Assembly: GCA_934045905.1 (NCBI GenBank)
Contig: OW203762.1
Span: forward strand, 9,610,001-9,674,000
Direction of reading: 5' to 3'
Length of the DNA stretch: 64,000 bases
From: Leuctra nigra
Taxonomy: Eukaryota; Arthropoda; Insecta; Plecoptera; Leuctridae
Shown here: positions 45,800 to 57,262 of the stretch, in pieces
Position numbering within the stretch: the first letter of the stretch is position 1
How the letters are laid out: each line of letters opens with the position of its first letter
Made by a program: the position numbers and the translations under genes
The notes under the pieces: model-generated
Database searches by the model: none
Seen by the model: the letters and a program-made list of their open reading frames with translations, nothing else
Told to the model about the DNA's origin: nothing

Positions 45800-46599
45800 A
45801 TGCGACCTCAGCGAGGGTTTGTTCCTTCTTTACATCGCACAGTCGGTTCGGTGCCTGATTTCTTCTCCAAGTGGCCTACTGGGATCTTCCAGACTAACTA
45901 CATATCCAGCTAAGGCAAAGACAGTGTCCATATTTGTGTCTGCCATTGTAACCAAATATGATGTGAATACCAATTATATTAACAAACATCAAGATTTTTG
46001 ATAATGTCTTGCATTCGGTTCCATGCTTGATTCGAAATAGTTTCTTGCTTTTTACTTTTAGCCTTCATTTTGATAGGTATGCACATTTGAAAAGGAATTT
46101 AATATTTAAAATATGGACATTTTCCCTGTCATTGTATGTACTTTATCAATAAAATTGTTTGTTCAATACACTGCTTTTTGTAACTTCATGCACATTAGAA
46201 GGGTGTCTCCAATGAGACACCCTTCTAATGAGACGCTTCAGAAGGGTGTCTTCAATGAGACACCCTTCTATGTGTCTCAAGTGAAACACCTTTATAATCC
46301 TATCTGTCCAATGTTAATTTACTGTCTCATTTGAAACACTATAAAGGGTCTCAAATTTGAAACACCTAAATGGCGTTTCAAACTAGGGTGCATCTTTAGA
46401 CATTGAAAGTGTTTCGTTTTGAGACGTTTTACTTTTTGTAGTGCATAATTAATAAATGCTGATAATACTTGTATCAATGAAATGGCATAGAAGCAATTAC
46501 ATCCTAGGTTTGCAATTTTTCATGTTGTAAGTAGATGCTTTATAAACATAATTTAATTGTTAGTGTGACTAAAACAAATGATCATTATATGAAAAATTT

Positions 46600-46735
46600 T
46601 AACATTTGAACGATACGTAACATTTGAACAATTCCGGACATTATGCTGTCCGGAATGAGGTAATTCCGACATCCGGACAATGTTGTCCAATTCCGGAGTG
46701 TCAGGAGAAATTCCGGACAGTTGGCAACCCTAACG
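46600..46735. repeat. CCGGAC/GTCCGGA-rich MITE remnant
   Basis: Repeated ATTCCGGACA and its complement, ending ACAGTTGGCAACCCTA, a hAT-like end. Only one clear terminus. Confidence 0.4.
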
Positions 46736-46818
46736 GTGAGCTTCTTAAACTGTCCTTATAAAATAGGAATGTCCTAACAAAAATTTTCAAGTAATAATTT
46801 CAAGTTCTTATAAGTACA

Positions 46819-47018
46819 GGAGGCCCCTTAAGATATGGCATTGGACCCCTCCAGAGAGGAGGAAAAGGGGCCGACCGCCGAGAGAATGGCAAGAAGATGT
46901 AGAGGATGCGATGGAGAGAAGAAACTTGCTGGAAGATGATTGGGTGGACAAGGAGAGGTGGTGATTGGGGTGTGAGAAACAGCCTGTGCTGTAAAATACT
47001 CACAATATATATATGTAT
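46819..47018 (+). pseudogene. LINE 3'-end fragment
   Basis: The frame reads GRPPREWQEDVEDAMERRNL and then EDDWVDKERW to a stop, preceded by PLKIWHWTPPERRKR. The W.W.P..RR.RGRP...W pattern is the extreme C-terminus of many RTE/L1-like ORF2 proteins. The copy is a short 5'-truncated fragment followed by a TATATA tail, and it adjoins the palindromic repeat starting at 47045. Confidence 0.65.
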
Positions 47019-47044
47019 GTACAAATTATTCTGTAACAAGAATA

Positions 47045-47606
47045 ATTAAGAGGGCTTGGTAGTGAGCGTGGCCTTGACGAGTTTTTTAATCGATTTTTAT
47101 CAATATCTTTTTCCAGTGAAATTGTTAACAAAATAGGGCTATGGACGTGAATTCAGAACAGTTCAATGAAAATAATTTCATAGTTTGGAATAAGCTATTA
47201 CCATTAAGAGGGCTTGGTAGTGAGCGTGGCCTTGACGAGTTTTTTAATCGATTTTTATCAATATCTTTTTCCAGTGAAATTGTTAACAAAATAGGGCTAT
47301 GGACGTGAATTCAGAACAGTTCAATGAAAATAATTTCATAGTTTGGAATAAGCTATTAGTTTTATTGTGTCCAACAGGTGTTTAGAACCCGAAAATTTTC
47401 GGGTTTACTAAATTTTCGGTTTCTAAACACCTGTTGGACAAAATAAAACTAATAACTTATTCCAAACTATGAAATTATTTTCATTGAACTGTTCTGAATT
47501 CACGTCCATAGCCCTATTTTGTTAACAATTTCACTGGAAAAAGATATTGATAAAAATCGATTAAAAAACTCTTCAAGGTCAAACTCACTACCCAGCCGTC
47601 TTAATT
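47045..47606. repeat. 158-bp direct repeat forming a palindrome
   Basis: ATTAAGAGGGCTTGGTAGTG starts at 47045 and again at 47203 (period 158). From the second copy the sequence reflects around about 47405 and runs back to CAGCCGTCTTAATTA at 47606, with several mismatches (GCGTGGCC against TTTGACC). Two direct copies plus one inverted copy suggest a TIR element whose end was duplicated. Confidence 0.8.
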
Positions 47607-47677
47607 ACTAATTGGATTGGACTTTATTAACAGCAGTGGATTTTATGACATCAAACCAAGTCAGAAAACCATACCAG

Positions 47678-48313
47678 TAAACATGATGATGAGCGAGCAT
47701 TGGCATGTGAATCACTAAAAAACTGGAATTCACTGGCAACCAATCAAAACACAATACAATTTTCTTCGCAATAATACACTCTGGATCTGGAAGAACTGAA
47801 TAATTGATTCATGAGTCAAGACTTAGGTACTTTTCCAAAAATGTCTTTTGACTCTCTTTCTAAACTCATAAAAGGCAACAAGTTGAAAATGTGTATATGA
47901 GATAATGTTGGTCTTGAATCTTGATCAATGCCAAATTTGAACTCAAACAGAGCATTTTGATTTTCAAACAATCGAAAGATTATTTTTTAATCTTAAAGAG
48001 TATACCCAGGATGATTTGGCTGAAGCATTGTAAAATTCGTCCGAAGTAACAATAACTTTAAAAAAATTCAAATTGATTAGATTGGACCAACCCATCAAAA
48101 AATATATATATTTTTTAATTTGAACCAATCAACCGATTTCAAATAAAAAAGTGTCTGCATAGTACACCCGAGTTGGTCCAACATGTGTGCAAAATTTCAG
48201 CTCGATCGAAGAAACAGTGCGACCTGAATATCGTCAGTAAACAGAAAGAAAATTACAGAGGTGCGTTTGTGCCAAAAGAGGGAAAAGGAGATGCTTGCTT
48301 CGCTTGCTCAATT
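47678..48313 (+). mobile_element. Family D copy, diverged start
   Basis: It starts near AGTAAACATGATGATGAGCG (no CTAGG) and ends GATGCTTGCTTCGCTTGCTC AA after AGAGGTGCGTTTGTGCC. Body blocks are recognisable but diverged. Confidence 0.6.
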
Positions 48314-49172
48314 ACTACTGTATTACCCCGTTGGATTTTTTTTTAAACATAAATTACTAAATTCACATGTTTTGAAATTGGGTTGAAAGCAAACTTAAAA
48401 TTCTTTAGTCCAGTAAAAGAGCAAACTGGAAATTCCAAATTTTGAAATTGGAAAAGCACAAAATTAAATTTGCAGTTTTCACTATTCTTCACAAAAACAT
48501 ACAAAAAGAGTGTTTATTGAAAACTAAGTATATTTCAGAGATTTTCTATCCTTCTTTACACTGTCTATGATGTGAGATCTAATTAAATTTAAAAAGTGTG
48601 CAATAAATTACAACGGTTTGTTTTCCAGAGCCAAGTTTGTTGTACCTGTAGGGTAGTCACCCTTGTCTAGATCATCATTAAAATCTAGTTTAAATCTCCA
48701 GACAGTGTTGATCACATTTAAACACTTTCATAAGACCTTACCACTAATACAACAATATAAGAACAGGAACAAGGTAATCAAAGGAAATACAGAATTGATA
48801 CTATTATCAGTTTATTGTGTAAAGACAAATTAACTTCAAAATAACTTCATGTAATTGTTTGGTATACATTCCAATAGAATTCCCCCTTGCATGGGCCTCT
48901 GAAGTTGAAACATAAAACCTTCCTTTTAAGGTAACTTTTATTGCTCCTTAAAAAACATATGTTCTCTTCAAGATGGCAGTAGCAAATCAGATGTTTTATA
49001 TTGTTCTTTCAATCAGCTGTTCTGACAAACTCTTGATTGCTACTGACACCTATGCCAAATATTTGCACTATTTTCAAGTTCAGTTTTTTATGACCAAAAT
49101 TGGGTATATAAGAAGATGTATTTCTCATATGAACCAGTGGACGGACAGGACTACTTGTCTTCCTTCACCCTC
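48314..49172. other. Intergenic, nothing recognised
   Basis: AT-rich; the open frame starting 48973 runs into the palindrome below and shows no family features. Confidence 0.45.
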
Positions 49173-49508
49173 ACTAGAAGTTAGTAAATGTTTAAAAGAA
49201 CTTAGAAATCTTGAGGCATTGGTCAATCAAGCGATCCTGTATGACCAGAAAATGAGTAGACAAGTAGTCCTGTCGACTCGAGGGTGAAGGAAGACAAGTA
49301 GTCCTGTCCGTCCACTGGTTCATATGTCCTCCTTCTGGCTGATTAGAAGGAGGACATATGAACCAGTGGACGGACAGGACTACTTGTCTTCCTTCACCCT
49401 CGAGTCGACAGGACTACTTGTCTACTCATTTTCTGGTCATACAGGATCGCTTGATTGACCAATGCCTCAAGATTTCTAAGTTCTTTTAAACATTTACTAA
49501 CTTCTAGT
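49173..49508. repeat. Near-perfect 336-bp palindrome
   Basis: Left arm from ACTAGAAGTTAGTAAATG; the right arm ends CATTTACTAACTTCTAGT. The centre is at 49340 with an 8-base loop GGCTGATT. Arms of 164 bp look perfect by eye. Just left of it (49131-49170) a further direct copy of CAGTGGACGGACAGGACTAC adds a partial third arm. Confidence 0.92.
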
Positions 49509-50067
49509 AAATTTCGGTTCTTCTTGCAAATGTTAATTTAACTTCGTTCTTACAAATTTTTCTAAGTCTTTTATATTCTTTCAACTTCAAGAAAGGGAAT
49601 ATCCCTCGAGTTTTACAAGTATTATTTAAATAGAGTGAAAAAATGTAACGTGTTTGTAATTTACATCAAAGTGTCGTGACATTTCTACCAACAATAAATC
49701 TTCTGATTTACAACTGATCTGCAACAAGTCTACAAAGTTCTAAGGTGAGCACATTGGTCCAGCCATCCCTCCAAAACATTCCAACATCTTCATCATCCTT
49801 TATATTCAGAATCGAGTAAACATCTTAAAGATTTATTTAATCAAGACAAGATTTTCTATTCAATTATTATCCTCAAAATCGGGAAGGGTTTTTAATTGAT
49901 TATCTATTTTCTACAAACTTATATAAAAACGTTATCTACAATTACAGGCTTCACAGTCTGTACCCAACGCCCGAATTTATATAATTAGAAACCTTCGAAC
50001 TTATCAAAATTAAAATTTTTAGTTATTTTTCAATAAAATAACTTGGTGTCAGAAAACAAATATTAGA
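49509..50067. other. Sequence left of the composite and gypsy elements
   Basis: AT-rich. It ends ACTTGGTGTCAGAAAACAAA; TGGTGTCAGAA at 50044 resembles the gypsy primer site at 51472. It may be a remnant of a related LTR element, but no LTR ends could be drawn. Confidence 0.35.
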
Positions 50068-51436
50068 TCTAGTGGAGCGGTCGCTCCACCCAGCCAAGTC
50101 GTACTGTACACTCACAGTCACTCAACATACCGTAAATGCCTAATAAACCGAGGAGCAGACCAAACACTTTTACTGTAAGCAACAACATGGCATTTTCGGC
50201 CTACTGGATCATAAAATTGGAAAATCTCACATTGTTGTGAAATATCTTAATTTCGAGCTATGGCCCACCCCACCACATATACCAAATTTGGGAACAATAG
50301 GTTATGCCATTTGCGAGCTAGAGGGCCTTGAAAACAGTGAAATTACATCACTTTCATCTTCTTCTTCTTCTTCTTCTTCTTCTTCTTCTTCTTCTTCTTC
50401 TTCTTCAGATGATGATGATGATGATTCAGATATCAGGAAACACCGCTATCACCGCCACAGCCTAAACGGCTGAACCGATCGATCTGAAATTTTTACCACA
50501 TGTGCACTTTTGGCGTCTGAGGTGCCTTTTTATAAAACCAACCGGAAGTCGCCATTTTGAAACCGGAAATGACGTCATATCTCGAAACCGGCTGAACCGA
50601 TCGGAACGAAACTAGCGTCAAACTATTCGGACGGTCATATATATGAAAATACAATAGTCTAAACAGAAATGTACTATTACTGAAACCGGAAATGACGTCA
50701 TAAAAATGAAAAATCAGACTTTAATCACCTCTCACTACAATAACTACTTATTCACAAGGTTTATAATGATACAAAACATTTATATAAACAAATTCTACGT
50801 GGAGTGTTTTCAGCCGCCATTTTGATAACCGGAAGTGATGCCATATCTCGAAAACGGCTGGACCGATTGGAACAAATCTTTCGCTTTTCTTCATGGAATA
50901 TCACTTTAAGCATATTTTGGTACCAAACGCAACTTTTCTTAGTAACCAAATTGGAACTGGTTTATTTTTTTAAAGGAATTAGTCATTGTTGTTTCGATAT
51001 GTGTATAAAATTGTTTAAATAAACTAAAAAAAATTGTGATATCCCCATAAAAAACACTCCGTGTAAAAATACCAGCCAAGTCTCTTTAACTATAAAAAAA
51101 AATAAAAATAAATCTAAAAATTCAGCACTGAAAAGTAGTGATATCAAAAAATTGGCCAAGTCAAACTTAATTTGAAAAACCAAAATATACTTGGCGCATC
51201 GTTTTTAAGGGCATTATAGGTATATTTTATATATTTAGGTACATATGATTTTTGGCATATACTTCTATACTAGATTAATACCCGATGCGCCAAGTATATT
51301 TTGGTTTTTCAAATTAAGTTTGACTTGGCCAATTTTTTAATATCACTACTTTTCAGTGCTGAATTTTTAGATTTTTTTTTTTTTTATAGTTAAAGATACT
51401 TGGCTGGTATTTTTACACGGAGTGTTTTTTATGGGG
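50068..51436 (+). mobile_element. Composite-family element at the gypsy 5' side
   Basis: 5' end TCTAGTGGAGCGGTCGCTCC after A, then a (TTC)n and (GAT)n microsatellite at 50357-50425, a short body (sites at 50561 and 50687), and a palindrome 51043-51436. It lies only 36 bp from the gypsy primer-binding site, so it probably sits inside the 5' LTR. Confidence 0.72.
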
Positions 51437-51471
51437 TATAAACTACCCCTCATAAAGGCCAATCCTACAAA

Positions 51472-51489
51472 TGGTGTCAGAAGTGGGAT
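51472..51489 (+). promoter_or_regulatory. Primer-binding site complementary to tRNA-Leu 3' end
   Basis: TGGTGTCAGAAGTGGGAT matches the complement of the 3' end (including CCA) of animal tRNA-Leu ending CCCACTTCTGACA. It is 124 bp before the gag ATG, where a gypsy element primes minus-strand DNA synthesis. Confidence 0.8.
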
Positions 51490-51595
51490 CATCTTATCAA
51501 TACGTTATCAGTAACATCATTTTTGTATTGTAAGTTGAAATAGTAGATAAGTTAAATTTTTTTATTTTTGAGTAATTTTTCATCAACCCGAAATC

Positions 51596-53199
51596 ATGTC
51601 TATTCAATCAGACGATAATCTTGACGATGTTAGCAATGGTAATCTCATCGGGGAAGAGAACATAATTAATCCCGAAGTAGTTGAAGAAGAAGGAACGGTT
51701 GAACAAGCTCCTATTTTCATTCAAGGACTTGCGGAAAAACCAAACATCGGCGGTATTCTTCCACTTGTCCCTACATTCACTGGAGTAACTGGTTCTGTTA
51801 AATCTACGGAATTCATTAAAGCAATTAATGCAGCAGGTGATTTAGGAGGATGGGACGACCGAATGAAAGTGACAATTTTGAAATTACGTTTATCAGGTCC
51901 CGCGTCCGATTTTCTGAGAAGTAATCCGGAATTAGAGAAAAGTACTTGGAAAATAGTCAGCAAGGCACTGATTACATGGTATAAACCTGAATCACTTTCT
52001 GATGATTTAGTCCAAAGCTATTATAAGACCTGTCAAAGGCCTGGGGAATTGGCTAAAGAATTTCTGATAAGGTTGAAATTAGCAGGAATTATGGTCTGTG
52101 AGGCTAAAGGTCTGAAACCGGAAGAAATTAAAATCACCCGGGAATTAATTAATCGGAGTTTGGTTCGCGTTTTCATAAACGGTTTGCGTCAAGAAAGTGG
52201 AAGTGCTCAAATATCTCTGCACAAGCCGGCAACAATCGAAAAGGCTTTAGAATTGGCTATGGATGTTGAACAGCTACAAAAAGCTAATAAAACACGGGTC
52301 AATGTTTTGCAAACCGGTATGATTCTAGCAATTCTCATCAGAAATTCAATAATGGACAAAATTCAAGAATGAGGGAAAATCAAACGTCTTCATTCAGTCA
52401 GAATTCTAACTCAAGAAACAATTCGCAAAATTCGAATTTCCGGAATAATTCATCTCGCCAAAATTCCTTTGCCAATGATTCATCAAGTTCAGTAACTTGC
52501 TTTGTTTGCAATGGGTTTGGTCATTTCGCAAACGTATGCCCATCTTCTCGTGGAAAAGATCAGAATGTGAACAATTCAAACAGCCGGAAAAATGAGCGAT
52601 CTTCCTTTCCTCAGAATCAGTCTCGAAATTCGTATAATCCAGTCGTTTGTAGATATTGCAAGCGACCTGGACACAATTTGGAGGAATGTTTTAAAAGGCA
52701 AAGAAATAACGAAATGCAAAGTTCAAATAGTTACTACCAGTCTGCTGGTCAACAACAAGGTTACAATCGTGCGAATAATCAATTTCCTCAGTCACCTCAG
52801 TCAAGTCGTTCATCATTTCCTCAGTCAAGATCTAATCAACCGATCAATCAAGATTACTCAAATCAGTCTCAAGTCGTACCTTCTAATCCACTATTTACGC
52901 GGACAGTCACTGCACCCGAAATACCTGTTCAGTGGAATCAAAACCAAAATCAAGTCCAAAATTGGAATCAGCCGCAATTCAATTCGCAATGTCAACCTCA
53001 GCAAACACTTCAGAATTCCAATCAAGAAAATCAGGCTAATAATACGCGATCTTATGCTGAAGTTGCTTCCATGAATGGAAATGGTGCAATTAATGGCTCT
53101 CAACAGTCAGAAGATTATAAGAATAAGAGTTTTGCTAACAAGCCAACCCACAGTCAGACGATGGGGTTTCGCAAAACTCAGGGGTTTACCTCGGATTAA
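51596..53199 (+). pseudogene. Gypsy gag (capsid and nucleocapsid), one frameshift
   Basis: The ATG at 51596 opens an acidic N-terminus. A capsid-like region follows, with PLVPTFTGVTGSVKSTEFIK, WDDRMKVTILKLRLSGPASD and TWYKPESLSDDLVQSYYKTC, the retrotransposon gag fold. The frame stops at 52372. Homologous sequence continues in another frame, open from before 52369, so a one-base indel lies near 52310-52330. The second part is Asn/Ser/Gln-rich and holds two CCHC knuckles, CFVCNGFGHFANVC and CRYCKRPGHNLEEC, which bind RNA. It ends at 53199, 54 bp before the fold-back insertion. The strong N/Q bias is unusual but fits a disordered nucleocapsid. Confidence 0.9.
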
Positions 53200-53253
53200 C
53201 TCAGGAGAGTTTAATCAATTCCTTGCGACTTCTGTCTAACAGAAGTAATTTTG

Positions 53254-56200
53254 AGGTGCGTGAAGTTGACCCCCCCCACCCCAGCACAAATTCTGGGACC
53301 ATGCGCAAAAATTTGTGCCCAATTTGTGCTACAACCCTGTAAATTTTTAGAATTTGTGCTCTGCTAGTTTCCGAGATATCAACCCTTGAAAGTGGGGGGG
53401 TCAACTTCACGCACCCCCCCCACCCCAGCACAAATTCTGGGACCCGGCGCAAAAATTTGTGCCCAATTTGTGCTACAACCCTGCAAATTTTTAGAATTTG
53501 TGCTCTGCTAGTTTCCGAGATATCAACCCTTGTAAGTGGGGGGGGGGGGGGGGGGGGGGGGGTCAACTTCACGCTCCCCCCCCCCCAGCACAAATTCTGG
53601 GACCCGGCGCAAAAAATTGTGCTCAATTTGTGCTACAACCCTGCAAATTTTTAGAATTTGTGCTCTGCTAGTTGTCGAGATATCAACCCCTAACGGGGGT
53701 GTGGCTCCCCCCCCCATGTCTTCAAAAATTCTGGGACCCGGCGCAAAAATTTGTGCCTAATTTGTGCTGCAACCTTGCCAAATTTTAAAATTTGTGCTCT
53801 GCTAGTTTCCGAGATTTCAACCCCTAAAGATGGGGGGAGGGTCAACACGCTCCCCCACCCCCCCATGTCAGCACAAATTCTGGGACCCGGCGCAAAAATT
53901 GGTTAACAGTACCCAGCTGTCTCTAACTGTCTCCAACTGTCCGCAACAATATCCAACTGTTTCCAACTGTCCGCAACTGTCCTCAACTGTCCCCATCTGT
54001 GTCCAACTGTCCCCAACTGTTTTTAACTGTCCCCAACTGTCAACAACTGTCAACAACTGTATCCAACTGTCTCCGCTACTATCTTGAACTGTCTCCAAGT
54101 GTACCCAACTGTACTCAATTGTCTCTAGATGTCTCCAACTTTCCCCTACTGTCTACAACTGTCCCCAACTGAACCCAACTGTCTCCAACTGTCCGCAACT
54201 GTCCTCAACTGTACCTAATTGTATCCAACTGTCTCAAATGTCTCCCCAACTGTCTCCAACTGTCTCCAACTGTCCGCAACTGTATCCAACTGTTTCTAAT
54301 GTCTTCCCAACTGTCCCCAACTGCCTCCAACTGTCTAAACCTGTCTCCAACTGTCTCCAACTGTCTAAAACTGTATCCAACTGTCCGAACCGTCCCTAAC
54401 TCTCCCCAACTGTCCCTAACTCTCCCCAACTGTCCCCAACTGCCTCCAACTGTCTCCGCAACTATCTCGAACTGCCTCCAACTGTCCCCAACTGTCCCGA
54501 AATGTACCCAACAGTCTCCAGATGTGTCCAACTTTCTCCTACTGTCTACAACTGTCTCAAACTGAACCCAGCTGTCTCCAACTGTCCGCAACTGTCTTTA
54601 ATTGTATCCAAATGTCTCTAAATGTCTCCCCAACTATCTCTAACTGTCCCCAACCGTCTCCAACTCTCCCCCACCGTCTCAACTGTCCCCCACCATCTCC
54701 AACTGTCCCCAACTGTCTCCAACTGTCTCCAACTGGTGGTGACAGTTGGTGGTGACTTATGGTGGTGACAGTTGGGGACTGTTAGGGACTGTTAGTGACA
54801 GTTAATGACAGTCGGGGGCAGTTGGAGACAGTTAGAGACAGTTGGGAGAGTTGGGGACAGTTGGAGACAGATGGGGACAGTTGGGGACAGTTCGACCAGT
54901 TGGAGACAGTTGGGGAGACATTTAGACACAGTTGATTCAGTTGGAGACAGTTGCGGACAGTTGGAGACAGTTGGGTTCTGTTGGAGACAGTTGTAGACAG
55001 TAGGGAAAAGTTGAAGACATCTGGAGACAGTTGGGTACAGTTGGGGACAGATGGGGACAGTTCGAGCTAGTTGCGGAGACAGTTGTTGACAGTTGGAGAC
55101 AGTTGGAGACAGTTGGGGACAGTTGGGGACAGTTGAGAAGAGTTAAGGACAGTTGCGGACAGTTGGATACAGTTTTAACCAGTTGGAGACAGTTAGAGAC
55201 AGTTGAAGACAGTTGAGGACACAGATGGGGACAGTTGAGGACAGTTGCGGACAGTTGGGTTCAGTTGGGGACAGTTGTAGACAGTAGGGGAAAGTTGGAG
55301 ACATCTAGAGACAGTTGGGTACAGTTGGAGACAGTTCAAGATAGTTGCGGAGACAGTTGGAGACAGTTGTTGACAGTTAAGGACAGATGGGGACAGTTGG
55401 AGACAGTTGGGGACAGTTGAGAAGAGTTTAGGACAGTTGCGGACAGTTGGATACAGTTTTAACCAGTTGGAGACAGTTAGAGACAGTTGAAGACAGTTGA
55501 GGACACAGATGGGGACAGTTGAGGACAGTTGCGGACTGTTGGAGACAGTTGGGTTCAGTTGGGGACAGTTGTAGACAGTAGGGGAAAGTTGGAGACATCT
55601 AGAGACAGTTGGGTACAGTTGGGGACAGTTGGAGACAGTTCAAAATAGTTGCGGAGACAGTTGGAGACAGTTGGGGACAGTTGGGGAGAGTTAGGGACAT
55701 TTGCGGACAGTTAGATACAGATTTAACCAGTAGGGGACAGTTAGAGACAGTTGAAGACAGTTGGGGACAGTTAAAAACAGTTGGGGACAGTTGGACACAG
55801 ATGGGGACAGTTGAGGACAGTTGCGGACAGTTGGAGACAGTTGGATACAGTTGCGAACAGTTGAAGACAGTTGGAGACAGTTGGGTACTGTTACCCAATT
55901 TTTGCGCCGGGTCCCAGAATTTGTGCTGACATGGGGGGGGGGAGCGTATTGACCCCCCCCCCCCCCCCATCTTGAGGGGTTGAAATCTCGGAAACTAGCA
56001 GAGCACAAATTCTAAAATTTGGCAAGGTTGCAGCACAAATAAGGCACAAATTTTTGCGCCGGGTCCCAGCATTTTTGAAGACATGGGGGGGGGGGGAGCC
56101 ACCCCCCCTTTAGGGGTTGATATCTCGACAACTAGCAGAGCACAAATCAAAAAATTTGCAGGGTTGTAGCACAAATTGAGCACAAATTTTTGCGCCGGGT

Positions 56201-56567
56201 CCCAGAATTTGTGCTGGGGTGGGGGGGGGGGGGGGGGGGAGCGTGAAGTTGACCCCCCCCCCCACTTTCAAGGGTTGATATCTCGGAAACTAGCAGAGCA
56301 CAAATTCTAAAAATTTGCAGGGTTGTAGCACAAATTGGGCACAAATTTTTGCGCCGGGTCCCAGAATTTGTGCTGGGGGGGGGGGGGGGGGGGGGGGGAG
56401 CGTGAAGTTAACCCTCCCCCCCCACTTTTAAGGGTTGTTATCTCGGAAACTAGCAGAGCACAAATTCTAAAAATTTACAGGGTTGTAGCACAAATTGGGC
56501 ACAAATTTTTGCGCATGGTCCCAGAATTTGTGCTGGGGTGGGGGGGGGGGGTCAACTTCACGCACCT
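53254..56567. mobile_element. 3314-bp fold-back element with 9-bp target duplication
   Basis: The ends are exact inverted repeats, AGGTGCGTGAAGTTGACC and its complement. GTAATTTTG flanks both sides (53245-53253 and 56568-56576). The arms carry C-rich/G-rich tracts and four to five repeats of a CCCAGCACAAATTCTGGGAC / GCGCAAAAATTTGTGC / GAGATATCAACCC module. The interior is a 10-bp array. No transposase ORF. The 9-bp duplication and long inverted arms suggest a Mutator-like origin; fold-back elements of other superfamilies are possible. It splits the host gypsy element between gag and protease. Confidence 0.9.
53900..55890. repeat. 10-bp CAACTGTCYC array that switches strand at its centre
   Basis: From about 53900 to 54732 the plus strand reads repeats of CAACTGTCTC/CAACTGTCCC/CAACTGTCCG. 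At about 54733-54780 a short GGTGGTGACAGTT stretch marks the switch, after which the complement GTTGGAGACA/GTTGGGGACA runs to about 55890. Roughly 80 units on the left and 115 on the right. Long open frames here (SPTVSNCP, DSWRQLET and similar) are products of the array. Confidence 0.95.
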
Positions 56568-56589
56568 GTAATTTTGTGCAAGAGGGAGA

Positions 56590-57262
56590 TAAACCTAATG
56601 TACAGAGTTTTATTGTAAATCCGTTCAATTCAGAGAGAATTCCTTACGTCATGCTTTTCGATAGTGGAGCCTAAGTAAGCTTGATCCACGAATCGATCAT
56701 TAGAAAAGCGAATATTCCTATTAATCAATTTGAGAGACCTATCTATTCTGTAACCGGTAATTTGTTACCAATTCTTGGATATTCTGTTGTTCAGTTACAA
56801 TTAGGTAATAGTAGCACTTATCCCTATAATTTTGTTGTCTGTGAGGACAGTTTGGATACTGGGAATTATGTCGGTTTAATTGGATATAATTTCATTTCTC
56901 ACTATAGTCTAATCCTTGACACCAAGAATAGGTGTATTCATCAAGAAGAAAACATCATTCCCTATGTTGATACTGTGAGCAGAGATCAGTTTTTCAATGT
57001 AGTCGAAAGCCCCATAAAAACAAGTAGCGTTAGTACTAGTGATAAGTCAATTCAAGTAGATTTAGATAGAGATGGTAATCACCTAATAGATACTATGGTT
57101 CGTCCGAATATTAGGAAGAATGAGTTAAGTTTTGGTGAAAATCAATTGTTAAAGAACAAGTTGTTTACTGTTTTGACAATGTATCCTCTTATGAACATGT
57201 GTCTAGGTCAAAACTTTATCAGTCACATCCTCCAGTTGACATTTCTACAAAGTTCAAACTAG
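56590..57262 (+). pseudogene. Gypsy aspartic protease, with stop beside the active site
   Basis: After the fold-back, a frame reads SERIPYVMLFDSGA, the retropepsin catalytic motif (DSGA), with a TAA immediately after it. The frame continues from 56681 as IHESIIRKANIPINQFERPI, with a flap-like GNLLPILGYSVVQLQLG and the conserved C-terminal YVGLIGYNFISHYSLILD (ILG.D..... equivalent). Residues after about 57000 are the protease-RT linker, ending at 57262 in overlap with the next ORF. The stop at about 56672 and the upstream insertion make it non-functional. Confidence 0.85.

Larger units (their letters stand above)
37818..46443. mobile_element. Candidate 8.6-kb TIR element with paired subterminal arrays
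   Basis: 12-bp inverted ends CACTACAAAAAG (37818-37829) and CTTTTTGTAGTG (46432-46443). Inside each end lies a degenerate array of GAGACAC/GTGTCTC and GTTTCAAAT motifs (37830-38160 and 46190-46431) in mirror orientation. TGCATAAT occurs just outside the left end (37807-37814) and at the right end (46442-46449), but not symmetrically placed, so the target duplication is unproven. The interior includes composite, family D and MITE insertions and the candidate transcription unit. It could also be two separate small elements. Confidence 0.4.

Noticed and set aside
48973..49287. 104-residue ORF as a gene
   Set aside because: More than a third of it lies in the palindrome, it has no known motif, and its 5' part is AT-rich sequence.
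53868..55970. Open frames rich in DSWRQLET or PTVSNCPQL
   Set aside because: They arise from the 10-bp CAACTGTCYC array. Ten-bp units shift frame each copy, giving 10-residue repeats in all frames.
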